Of a stretch of DNA of 64,000 nt, positions 11,697-22,874 are shown one piece after another. A program made the position numbers and the translations under genes. Source of the DNA: Macrophomina tecta (Eukaryota; Ascomycota; Dothideomycetes; Botryosphaeriales; Botryosphaeriaceae); contig JAKSGN010000041.1 of the NCBI GenBank assembly GCA_024180945.1, positions 930,001 to 994,000 of the forward strand, written 5' to 3'. How positions within the stretch are numbered: the first letter of the stretch is position 1; each line of letters opens with the position of its first letter. The notes beneath the pieces are model-generated. The model saw nothing but the letters and a program-made list of their open reading frames with translations. It was not told where the DNA came from and did no database searches.

Positions 11697-12522
11697 GAGC
11701 AGATGAAGGATATGAGAGGCTGTTGAGGAAAGGGCATGTGAAGGAGGAGAGGGAGGAGTAACGTGAAGAACGGGTGACGTCCATGGGATGATGAAGGTGA
11801 AGAGCTCGTTGTGGTATATTGTCTCATGACTAATGTGAACGTAGAAATCATTTCAAATATCCCCGTTCTTCAGGATGCATCAAGAAACCGACCTACAAAA
11901 TAAATGACATTGCTGGAGTTGGCTAATGCGCTGCCGCAGGCACGAGGAGCATCAAGATGAGCAGCAAAAGAGCAAAAGCCACATCCCTGGTTTGGAAAGG
12001 AAGAAACTTAAACTCATTGGGATGTTTAATGTTCATTGGAGGCCTGCGCTCGACTTGTTTTGAATTTGGGCTACTCTTCTGGCCTCATCTGTTCTTTTCG
12101 GCTTGGAGCACAATTGGCGCTTCTTCTCAGTGAATATACAGCGAATGACCATTAGGCCAAGCGCCCTTAAATTTTCGTACGCCCACAGGCGAGAGGTGAG
12201 ATTAATAGCAGGGTATATAAATGCGTACAACGCCCTTGTATGACCTGACTCAAATAGTACCGTCTAATGCTGGGATCGTAACATTGTTCCTAACCCACAA
12301 CTTTAGGTTCAGTGCGTCAAGCAGTCACAGAACTGTCTAACTTCTTATCTCTGTGGCCCGCTTTGTACGATCATCTGATTGGATGGGAAACAAATCCCAA
12401 GATTTTTTCATGTAGGGGTGATCAAGGTGGTTTGATTGAGAGTAGACAAAAATTCTGTACATAAATTTGGTCGGCACCCCGAGACTAGCTTAATTGGCGC
12501 GCTCTCCCCCCAGCACCCAGGC
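11697..12522. other. Intergenic between convergent genes
   Basis: 3' flanks of the Myb-like gene and of VPS11 meet here. No gene seen. Confidence 0.5.
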
Positions 12523-15500
12523 TTACTCGGTCGTGGCCGCGCTCATGACACCCCTCCCAAACCACTCGCTAACCGTTCCGAACTTATCCCTGCTCTTGCC
12601 CAAGGCATCCAGGAAAATATCGTGTCTTTCTGCGCTCTCCTCCTGCGCCTTCTTGATCGCCTTGATGGTCGCGTTCTGCGGGGCGCAAATTGGGCATTCT
12701 ACACCACTCATCGGATCCTCAATGTCTCTCTCCGAATCCACGTTCAGACAGCGTTGATGGAAGCTGTGGTTGCACATGAAGTGAACGGTAGGCTGGTCGA
12801 GGCCGGCGCCACACGACTGGCAGCGGGTGGACGTGAAGGCGATCGGTTTCGTATTCAATGTTTCTAGTTCCTGCTTCTTGCTTGCCGTATCGGCGCTGAA
12901 TGTCTGGATCATCTTGCGGTTGTTGGAGATCTCGCGGCGTTCACGGTCTATAGTTGTGGCGAGATACTTCTTGATCATGCCCATAGTCGCAACACCGTTG
13001 GCACTGAGTGTCTGGATGACTTGAAGTGGAGCCATGAGACCGTCTTCATCAATCTTGCGGAGCACAGCGTCCAGCTCGTCACCTGCCTCGTCAAGGATGG
13101 CGGGTGAAGAGGTAAAGTACGCAAGAGCAGCAGGGTACAGAGTAGGATCCTCGGGTCCGTACTTGCGGAGGGCTTTAATGGCACCTGAAGTGTCTTTAGC
13201 GGAAGTGTAAGCCCTGAAAATATCGGCGCGGAGGCCTTGCTGTTCTCTGACGAGAATCGTGCCGTCCTTGAAGTTCGTCAATTCTGAAAGTAAGAGGACG
13301 TTGGAGTTGTCAATAGGAATCTGTCATCAGTCAGCATGTTTCATGATAGAAAATAAGGCGGTGACTTACGTCTTTGCCTTCGACAAGTTTCTTTGCCTTG
13401 CTTTCCCATTCTTCCTTATCACCATCTCTAGTGCTAGCTGCCGTGTGCAGGTACATCTCGAAAAGTGTGGTGTAGACGTCGACCTTATCCTCTTCGCTGA
13501 TATCCTGCGAATTCTTGCAAGCCTCCAGAAAAATTATGAACTCGTTAGGATGATCGACGAATGATGAAAATGCCGTACGAGGCTTGGGGACCTTATATTC
13601 TGGACCTTCGTCGACAGGAGTCTCAACAATCTGCGCTTGGCTTGCAGTCGTCTTCTGATCACCCGAGCCTGGGGAGTTGATGGCATTGGCATTCATGTAG
13701 GGTAGAGGAAGAAGAGCAGCAAGATTTTGAACAGCGGTAGTAGCGTTGCTGACGATTCCCATGCCCTGAGTCGCCGGTGCATTTGGTATTACCACAGCAT
13801 CTTTCTTCGGGCGGAAATGACCCGTGTAGTAGTCAATAAAGATCTGTGTGGTGTCCTTCGGGCAGTGTTCCAGCAACACTGTGGCATATTTCATGAAGTT
13901 CTGGTACGCCTGCCCCGAATCAATACGAGCACTGTTCGACAATATTCCAACAACTTACAGTCTCAGGCTCAAGGCGCCAGATGTAAGCCAATGCTTCCGC
14001 ATATCTTTTCGAGTCCTCTATCAAAATGTCAACCACAAGCTCATGCTCATTGTGTTTCCGTGCTAGGAATGCTGCTTGGTCAAAGTAACCGCCTTGCCGG
14101 CACATCGCAATGGCTGTGTCCAAGTCGAATTTTGGGTCACCGGGCATCCTGAGGAACGCTTCCAGCTTATCAACGTCCTTGAGCTTGGCATAACAGTTGA
14201 GGAGCAGAGTAGTATGATCTGGGGTCGCTTTCTGGTGTTCGTGCAGCTCTTCCAAATATTCGATCAGATTGTGAATACGTTGTGTATCGAGAAACTACGT
14301 TCGGTTAGCTGATACTCACAGTTCTTGCAGGTGGTTTGTCACCTTTCGAATAACCTGAGACGGCTCTGTATTGTCAATTGCCTTGAGGTACTGTTGCATT
14401 GCTGTATCGTAGTCACCCTTCTGATATAGATAATCGCCGTATCTCCTGAGGATCACATTTTGTGTAGCTTTCTCAACGCCAGCCTTCTGGGCCATATTGA
14501 TAGCAAGCACGTAGAGGTTTCTTTGGTAAACGAGCTCGAGTTTCTGCTGGAACGTTTTCTCGTGGTATCGGAATAGCTGCGACTAATTTAGCAAGGCTTT
14601 TACATGAAACCGGTGTGCGGGTTGGCTTGCCTTTCCATCCTGGGTGAGTACAAAAAGATCGCCCCATTCCACAAAGACAGCCTGAACACCGGATGGTAAG
14701 GCTTCCTGGTGGGCGATGATCTTGAGATCGGTATCTAGTATGGTAAAACTGGACGTGGAGAATAGTTCGTCTGCGGCGCTACTCCCAAAAGCCCGAACAG
14801 CGCGGGTAATGGTGTTGGCCTTTGGCGGAGAGACAACGGCGGTGTAATCCTTGAACGTGCTGACCATCTTCTTTGGCCCTTCATATGCATAGACAGCGCG
14901 TCTTCCACTAAGCCCGTAGCAGTATAGCGCATCGTCACGAGCGACAATCACATCACCGGTCGCCTTGTCGACGGTCATACAATCAACACCACAGCCTGTT
15001 TCGTCCAATGTGCGAGCTGGCTGTCCTTGCCCTCTCCCTGATATGACCAGTGTCGATATACGACCCGTTGTCGCAATATAGAGCGTAGTGATACTACCCT
15101 CTCTGAAGGTTATTCCGGTGATGGGCTCTTCGGATTCAAAGACTGTCCGCTGGCGTGCGCCTCGGTCGTGGATCAAGTCTCCTCTGACAACGGTAACAGC
15201 ACCGTTACCGAAGCCGACGGCAAGCTGGGAGAGGTCGTCCATTGCGGCGAAAGCCGTGACCTAGTACATGTTAGCTAGTGGCGGCCTCCAAAAAGGCACA
15301 GTAGCTCACAGGAAACTGCTTCCTGCCATTGTGGATGGTAAGAGTAGATTGGCAGCGCGGGATACCGGTCTTCTTCTCCAGCTTATCCAAAGCCCACACC
15401 TTCAATGTCGGTTCGCTCGATAGGTCTTCGGCGATCGTCACAAGCAGAGATGTGCCTTGGACTTGCTTCATGTATCTGATTGAGCCTGCTTCGTGGGCCT

Positions 15501-15796
15501 GGAACTCGCGGACCACCTTGAATGCGCTCGAGACGATGCGGACGACGCCATCTTGGCTTCCCAGGAAGACATTGTCGGAGCCGGAGGCAACACTGGTGAT
15601 GCTGCCTTGCTAGGAAAGGGTCAGGATACGGATAGCAGGGTGGGATGCGGGTCGAGTACTTCGAAGAGCGATGTGCTCTCGGCGTCCGGGAGCTTGACCT
15701 GGGAGACGTCGAAGAATTTGAATGGTTTCCACTGCGTAGATGTCAGATTTCGAAGCTGGGAGAACTAGCGACAGCGCTTACCCCCGCAAAAGCCAT
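12523..15796 (-). CDS. vps11: Vps11, core subunit of HOPS/CORVET
   Basis: Eight exons read leftward: 15796-15782, 15731-15660, 15609-15310, 15260-14631, 14576-14343, 14294-13959, 13909-13370 and 13320-12523. They total 974 residues, the usual size. The N-terminal third is a beta-propeller-like region (QGSITSVASGSDNVFLGSQD). The middle has clathrin-repeat-like helices (LYQKGDYDTAMQQYLKAID, MCRQGGYFDQAAFLARKH). The end carries a RING-H2 domain at ~875-920 with CQSC, CNHSFHQRCL and CPIC. Known role: scaffold of the tethering complexes for fusion with endosomes and the vacuole. The intron 14630-14577 begins with GC, not GT (AAG|GCAAGC), and its removal restores KLFRYHEKTFQQKLELVYQR. First exon is 15 bases. 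Divergent from YRA1. Confidence 0.95.
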
Positions 15797-16373
15797 GGCA
15801 TCAGTCCATTTTCCGGGCGCGTCGTGGATGTGTAGGGCAAGTCGGCGGCGGAGTGATATCAGATGCGTTGACGCAGCCAAGACTAGGGGGCCCGTGCTCA
15901 GCTGCCAGCGCGTCTGCGAGGGCGGCGGGCGGCGGGCGGCGGGCGGCAGGCTGGGGCTGGGGCTGGATTCCTTCGGTGCCTGCTCCCTTCTGCCTCGCCC
16001 TCACTCCACAACAACCATCATCGCGACCTCCAAAGCCACGTCGCTTCATCTCCAACACACTTCACGCCCTTGCGACCACGGCCTGCAACTGCTGTCCGCC
16101 GTCCAAGCCGTTTCTTTATCCTGCCACCCCCGACCAGCGCGCGCCGACTCTCCGTGCGAAAGCCTTGCCTGACTTGCACGCTCCACTCAACAACGCGCCT
16201 TCCGCAACTCTTACAACTGAAGCGAGGTAGCCGCTGCCAACGCGACCCAGCCCGCTTTCGCGCCTCCTTACAAAGCCTCGACGCCTTCGAGACGCTCTGC
16301 AACCGGTTGATCAACCACGTCACTACTTAGCCCAGGCAAACACCCTCGCAACACCAACCGCCGTTTAGCCAAA
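15797..16373. promoter_or_regulatory. Shared VPS11/YRA1 divergent promoter
   Basis: 577 bases separate two divergent start codons. At about 15918-15970 a GGGCGGC tandem (about four units) runs into GGGGCT repeats, giving many closely spaced G-runs on the plus strand that could form a G-quadruplex. A C/A-rich leader precedes the YRA1 start. Bidirectional function is inferred. Confidence 0.55.
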
Positions 16374-18371
16374 ATGTCCGACAAGCTCAACCAGTCCCTT
16401 GACGAGATCCTCAAGGCCAACAAGCGCGCCACCCGTGCCCGCCCCGGTGCCCGTCGCTCTGCTGGTGGAAAAGGCGCGACCGCCGCCGCTCCCGTTGGTG
16501 GTGTCAAGAAGAACACCAAGGCCCCCAAAGCGGCCGCAAAGACCAATGTTCCCACTGGACCTGCCGCCAAGGCACATGGAGACAGCAAGATCTTGGTCAG
16601 CAACTTGGTATGCAACCTCCAACACCCTATTGTCGTTGAACCAAGCTGACATGCGACAGCCTCACGATGTGACTGAGCCTCAGATTAAGGTATGTTGAGC
16701 GCGAAGGCCGCTTAGCCTTGGAATTCTATCGCCGTTCCTTTTGAGACGCACGATTCTCGCAAACTTCCTCTTGAACCTTTCCGGGGCGCGTGGCACTCTT
16801 CAAAACATGCAAGGATATGCTGGTCCACCACACTCCAACATAGCGGATCTCCCTCTATGCTCTTGCTCGCTTTGTCTATGAGCTTGCAGCACATATTGGG
16901 ATCGATCGCACGTTGTACGTCTTGCAAGAAAACCGGTTCGAGACCGTAAGACTGCCTGGCAAGCAGCTGAGCCGAACACGGTGCGGACTGTAGAGTGATG
17001 GCTTTGAGATTCGCCCACATGGGTATCTCTCGATGGTATCACGCCAATATTCAGACACGGCGTCGTGGCAGCATTAGTGTCAGCGAGCACAGCAGTGAAG
17101 CAGCACAGCACAGCAACCCGAACCTTTCGAAGAATCTTCGATTGGCCTTGGCACCGTACAATGGCAAGCCCGGAATCATCGCACACCTCAGTCGGCGAGG
17201 ATAAGGTGTGAAGGCTTCAACAACCGGGACGAAGCGTCAACTTTGACTCTTTCCGACACATCCGGGCTGTCGGAATCTGGCATTCACCTACAACCGTCAT
17301 TTATCGTCGTCTCGGAGCAAGAGCGCGACAAGCATAGGAATTGCAAGAGCAGGATCAGCGGACTTTAGGAATACCTGGTTTCCCTCGCTCAGCAGCCGGT
17401 CTTGGAGGCTTGGACCTGATTAGGCGTCGATACTGGACCTTTCGTATGGCGAAACCCACAAATGGACCCGTGTCACCAGGGATTAATACGGTGACAGCTG
17501 CTCATTACTAACATTCACTGCTGGCTCGTTGGACTGATGCTGCTTCCTGTGATATGACTGTATTGCTCGTTTGGTTCCTGGACGCAGTCGCCGACCAGCC
17601 ACTTTCCGTTTGCCGCGCTTGGGATCGTTACGGATTTTTGGAGATGGATGTATTCAATGGCTCGACTAATCCCATGCTCTCATTATAGGAGTACTTTGCG
17701 AAGAGCGTCGGACCCGTCAAGAAGGTTCTGCTCACCTACGGACCCAACGGCCAAAGCCGCGGAGTCGCTACAGTCATCTTCTCCAAGGCGAACGCCGCTG
17801 CTGAGGCTGCTGCTGCTCACAATGGCTTGAAGGTTGACAACAGGCCTATGAGGGTAAGTTTCACTATGCAATTAGAAGGTATGAAGATCTGGATACTAAT
17901 GCGCAATAGGTTGAGGTTATCGTGGGCGCCTCTGACATCCCAGCGCCTGCCCCAAAGAAGTCGCTCAACGAGCGTGTTGAGTAAGTCGATTCCTATGTTC
18001 TATGTTGTCAGCCATCTGACAGGTTTTGAAGGCAACCGAAGACCGCTGCGAAGGCTCAGCCTAAGCCGGCCACGCAGACCAAGGCTGCCGCTGCTGCTGG
18101 CAAGGCTGGCAAGAAACGCCGCGGAAAGGGCGCCACTCGCCCCAAGCCCAAGACTGCAGAGGAGCTCGATGCTGAGATGCAGGATTACTTTGACTCCAGC
18201 AACGGCGCTGCTGGTGATGGCGACACTGCGATGGCTACGAACGGCGGAGCTGTCCAGGCGGTTGCCAACGGAGGTGATCAGATGGAAGACGAGGTTATGG
18301 TAAGTTGCCCGGAGATAGGTCCTGGCGAAAAAGGCCTGGCGGGGCCGCGGGCTGACAAACTTGTTCAGTAA
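16374..18371 (+). CDS. yra1: mRNA export adaptor Yra1/ALY/REF
   Basis: Six exons: 16374-16607, 16660-16689, 17689-17853, 17910-17980, 18032-18299 and 18369-18371; 256 residues. The N-terminus MSDKLNQSLDEILKANK is the UAP56/Sub2-binding box of REF proteins. A single RRM follows (KILVSNLPHDVTEPQIKEYF at the start, then RGVATVIFSKANAAAEA, and KVDNRPMRVEVIVG). The tail is Ala/Lys/Arg-rich (GKKRRGKGATRPKPK), then LDAEMQDYFDS close to the C-terminus, the C-terminal REF box. It couples transcription and splicing to mRNA export through Mex67. Two oddities: the second intron, inside the RRM, is 999 bases; and the last exon carries only the TAA stop. Without the last splice, 24 extra residues would be added. 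Confidence 0.93.
16690..17688 (+). promoter_or_regulatory. Very long intron 2 of YRA1
   Basis: Starts GTATGT and ends CATTATAG with a CTAAT branch-like sequence (ACTAATCCC) about 20 bases before the acceptor. At 999 bases it is about 15-20 times longer than the other introns in this window. The six frames in it hold only short open frames. In budding yeast YRA1, a long inefficiently spliced intron mediates autoregulation of Yra1 level; the same role here is an inference. Confidence 0.6.
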
Positions 18372-19698
18372 ACGGATGCTGGATTCACAAGCACCACGTG
18401 CATTCGGGGCGATCCTAAATTGCAAACCGAGTCAGGGAGGGTCCTATAGCCTCGGCACCAACAGTGTTGGCCTTGCAGAAGTGCCGGTTATCTTCTCGGG
18501 TTGTACTAAAACAGAATTGCGGAAGGGACTTTTCACGGGGCAGACTGCTTTCTCTACGGGACAGGGGCGTTATGTTTTTCAAGCAGTTTCAGGCTGCTGT
18601 GCCTCTCTTTGGCCAGAGGGAGATGTCGCTGGGCAAAGTCCAAGCACTTGATAGAAGCTTATAATAGCGAAGATGATGATCACGGCGGCTAGCACAGGAA
18701 CGGAAAGCAAACGGGGTGATTATGCGGCTGGGCGGCTCGGATGAGCGCGTCCGCTGATCCAGCCAGCGTGATGATGGGCCGTGCAGTTGTTGAGGCGCAC
18801 TCCCTTTCCAGGGTATGGCGGTTTGGGGGCAGCTTTGACGGCCAGCGGGCTGGCGGCGGACTTGTGCGGAGCACCGGGAGAAGCGTCTGGCGCGCCGGTG
18901 CGCAGGGCCAAAGCCTCGGCCAGGCGAGGGCTTACGCTGGGCCATAGGCAGCCGAGCCTCCAGTGGCACTCCACCAGTGCGGTGCCGCATCCGCACGCGC
19001 GGCTCCCCGTGTTTTAGGGTCGTTCTGCTGGCTCGAGACGATGCCACGCGCAGCGCAGCCGCCGCACGACGGGCAGATGCAGCGCAACGACCGGCGCTGG
19101 AGGCCGGAGCCCCAACCCAAAATCACCAGAGCCGGCGCTCGCTCGAAAGGAAGCCGACAGCGGAGGGTGGGCCCTGGGGCTCCGCGTGGCGGGCCTGGCG
19201 AGTCGTGGGCGGTACGGTTCCGCTCTTATCGGGACTGTCGTCATCGCGAGTGGACGAGCTTGGAGCGCGGGCGGGCTGCTGGCGCGCCGGAGGTGTAGCC
19301 CACACAGAGCCCACTGGGCGGAGTGGAGACGGCGTTGGGGGAAGTCGCCGACAGTGGCGATTAGGCCTCGTCGCCGGGGGCCAGGGCGCGTGGTTGGACA
19401 GCAGGCGGCTGTAGGCGGGGTAAAGCCAGCCCGCGCCCGAGGGGCCCCTCCCCGCCATGCTCCACGATTCCTCACGACCGAGACAGCACATTGCTGCAAC
19501 GGGCTAGCACGCCCTCAGCCTTCGACGACGGTTGACCGGGGTGCGGGGTGTCGTCGGGCCATTGGCGTGCGCCAGAAAGAGCTGCGGTACTTAAGCCCCC
19601 CCGTCCCCCCCGCAGCTGCTGCGCTCCGACAACTGTCCCTCTCTCTTCCCTCCATTGATACCCATTTCCGCTTCGCTCTCCGTCTAACCCCACTCACA
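18372..19698. other. Intergenic upstream of aldehyde dehydrogenase
   Basis: GC-rich, no supported gene; several overlapping long frames on both strands (18590-19760) are typical chance frames in GC-rich DNA, with Arg/Pro/Gly-rich translations. The last 90 bases form a pyrimidine-rich leader. Confidence 0.5.
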
Positions 19699-21602
19699 AT
19701 GACTTCCACCACCCTCCACACGCCGACCACCGGCAAGTACGAGCAGCCGACCGGCCTGTGAGTGTCTCTGCCCGCCCATTGTAGTCCTTCGACCTCGCGC
19801 TGACGCTAGACTCCGCACAGCTTCATCAACAACGAGTTTGTGAAGGGCGTCGACGGCAAGACTTTTGAGGTCATCAACCCCGCCACCGAGGAGGTCATCA
19901 CCTCCGTCCACGAGGCCACCGAGAAGGATGTCGACATTGCAGTCGCGGCCGCCCGCAAGGCATTCGAGGGCGAGTGGAGGAAGGTTACTCCCCAGGACCG
20001 CGGCAAGCTGCTAGTGAACCTGTCGGTCCAGTTTGAGGAGAACCTTGACCTGCTCGCCGCGGTTGAGTCGCTGGACAACGGCAAGTCCATCACCATGGCC
20101 AAGGCTGACGTTTCCAACTGCGCCGCGACCCTGAGATACTACGGTGGCTGGGCCGACAAGATTGAGGGTAAGGTCTGCGAGACCAACCTCGAGACTTTCT
20201 CCTACATCAAGAAGGAGCCTGTAAGTTTGCGATTGAGCCAGGGGTTGAACAAGGGCTATGTCTGACACCGAGAATAGATTGGTGTCTGCGGTCAAATTAT
20301 CCCCTGGAACTTCCCTCTGCTCATGTGGGCCTGGAAGATCGGTCCCGCCATTGCCACTGGTAACACCGTCGTCATCAAGACTGCTGAGCAGACTCCCTTG
20401 TCCGCTCTTGTTGCTGCCAGCCTGATCCCCAAGGCTGGCTTCCCCCCGGGTGTCATCAACGTTCTCTCTGGTTTCGGCAAGGTGGCTGGTCAGGCCATCG
20501 CCTCGCACATGGACATCGACAAGATCGCCTTCACTGGTTCGACCGTTGTCGGTCGCCAGATTCTGAAGTCGGCCGCCGGCTCCAACCTGAAGAAGGTCAC
20601 TCTCGAGCTCGGTGGCAAGTCTCCTAACATTGTCTTCGAGGATGCCGACATTGACAACGCCATCTCTTGGGTCAACTTTGGTATCTTCTTCAACCACGGC
20701 CAGTGCTGCTGCGCCGGTTCTCGTATCTACGTCCAGGAGAGCATCTACGACAAGTTCCTCCAGCGTTTCAAGGAGCGCGCCACCAAGAACGTTGTCGGTG
20801 ACCCCTTCGACCAGGCTACTTTCCAAGGCCCTCAGGTCTCTCAGCTCCAGTTCGACCGCATCATGAGGTAAGCGTGTATACTGTCCTTGAATGACGGGTC
20901 GCAGCCAGCTAACTGTTAGACAGCTACATCGACCACGGTAAGAGCTCCGGTGCCACCCTCGAGACTGGTGGTAAGCGTAAGGGCGATAAGGGCTACTTCA
21001 TTGAGCCCACTATTTTCTCCAACGTCACCGAGGACATGAAGATTATGCAGGAGGAGATCTTCGGCCCCGTCTGCGCCATTGCCAAGTTCAAGACTAAGGA
21101 GGACGCCATCCGCATTGGTAACAACTCCACTTACGGTCTGGCCGCTGCTGTAAGTTTCTCCCGTCGTCCGTATAGCCTTCCCCGCGTCACACCACCTCAC
21201 ACCACAACCCCCATAATTCTTCCCCAGATCCACACCCCAGCTCCGAGAGCCCCTTTCCTTTGCCCCAGCATACTTCCCCTAGTCGCCACCGTCCCTCAGT
21301 TCCACGCGTCCCACAGAAATCCACTTCGCCTTCGATAAGAGTGGTAATATCGCCGAATACGTGCTAATCTCGTTGCGTCATAACAGGTCCACACTACCAA
21401 CCTCAACACCGCCCTCGAGGTATCGAACGGCCTCCGCGCCGGTACCGTCTGGGTCAACTGCTACAATATGCTGCACCACCAGCTCCCCTTCGGTGGATAC
21501 AAGGAGTCGGGTATCGGCCGCGAGCTTGGCGAGGCTGCTCTCGACAACTACATCCAGACCAAGACCGTCAGCATCAGACTCGGCGACGCTCTGTTCGGTT
21601 AA
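19699..21602 (+). CDS. aldA: NAD(P)-dependent aldehyde dehydrogenase
   Basis: Five exons: 19699-19757, 19821-20220, 20278-20867, 20924-21149 and 21387-21602, giving 496 residues. Strong match to the class 1/2 ALDH family: [26 protein letters not shown] for cofactor binding, the general-base Glu in [12 protein letters not shown] (~263), the catalytic Cys in GQCCCAGSR (~297), EEIFGPV, and [15 protein letters not shown]. No mitochondrial presequence is apparent ([16 protein letters not shown]), so a cytosolic enzyme is likely. In fungi this type oxidises acetaldehyde to acetate in ethanol and threonine catabolism. The last intron (237 bases) is unusually long for the region. A poly-A-rich stretch lies just after the stop. 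The gene symbol is by analogy with Aspergillus. Confidence 0.95.
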
Positions 21603-22874
21603 ATGATTGAGGCTGGAATACAAAAAAAAAAAAAAATAAAGGTACCAAAAAAAGGAGGAGGGTCAAGGCTTTTGAGAGACTGATCCTCGCACCCCCGTGG
21701 TGGGGATGTTTTTTGAGGATATTGAAGAAGGGAGAAATTGTGTCTATCAGCATGCCTTTGCACTGCTGAGAATGAAATCTATATATGTTTGCTGTGCTGT
21801 TGTTTGCGACTTGTCTTGCGCTACACACATGTTATTTCACATCCCCTATTCAACCTGTATATACCATTGATCTGAATTGATGACGAGATGTGGCAACTGC
21901 AGCTGCAACTGCATCCTGTATACGATCGATCACCTCTCATCTTGCTTGTGCACTCCATTGCCGCTGGCGCTACCTTCTCGAGAAGCTCTGCGCCGTGCTA
22001 TGCTATTACCTGTATCGTAACAAACTCTCTTCCCTGCATCCACCATAAAGCAAGATGCAGGCGGAGGCGGAAGGAAACAAGAAGTTGATTAGCGAGAGGG
22101 GAAAATAATAATAATAATAAACTCTTATTCCCCTCACTTCGCAAGCGCCCCAGGCCTCTCCAGGATAAGGAAGAGAAAGAAAGGCTAAAACGACCGAGAT
22201 GCCTGTCGCGCGGAATTAACGACGCACCACCATGTCCTCGGTGCAATTTGACCCGAGCATCAAAGCAGCAGAAATATCTCCAAATTCGGCCGCGCGAAAC
22301 GAGATCACCCGCGGGGAGGCAGCAGTAGTGGCCCCAGGGCAGGCATGCACAGCGCAAAAGAGGCCAAAAACTGACATTTGCGCTGTAAGCTTTGATTCGG
22401 TCACGGGCATTTGCCAAAAGGAGGCAGATTCCCCCACTGGATGCGGAGCAAGCTGCGATATGATTCTGCAACGAGGCAAACACGAGGTTAGATGCAACGC
22501 AATGCGCTGTCCCATCACCACATCCAATTCGTACAGTTGCATCGTGCCGACTGGATTTCTTGAACACGTACGCGCGCGGTATCTTACAAACGACTTCTGG
22601 AAGAGCAGAATCGTGACCTCTTCTCTGCCGCCTTTGCCGCTCCGAGAGGCGAGGCGGAAAGAGGAAGAAGGTGCCTAGCTAACAAAACCGCAAAACAAAA
22701 CGCCTAACCATGATAGAAAGACACGGCGAGGACTACCCCACCCTCCTGCGGCAGTAGCAAGCGGAAAACGAGACTTTCCTCCCTGTCCATCCGACAATCC
22801 TCCGAGTGTGGTGATGCAAATTGGCCGTTCCTCGTCTCTCTCCCTCCTGGCAGTCTCTCCCTCCCTTTTCTCCT
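21603..22874. other. Intergenic between convergent genes
   Basis: Holds an A-rich tract right after the aldehyde dehydrogenase stop (about 21620-21640), and an (AAT)n tract near 22106-22121. Frames on both strands (21998-22678) have no recognisable domain and overlap each other. Confidence 0.45.

Noticed and set aside
16933..16946. B-box-like GGTTCGAGACC in the YRA1 intron
   Set aside because: No matching A-box or cloverleaf upstream, so not a tRNA gene.
20011..20826. 271-codon minus-strand frame
   Set aside because: Lies antisense to the aldehyde dehydrogenase exons, whose family match is certain; it is a codon-bias shadow.
22232..22678. 148-codon plus frame between two convergent genes
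   Set aside because: No domain, overlapped by an equally long minus frame; not enough to call a gene.
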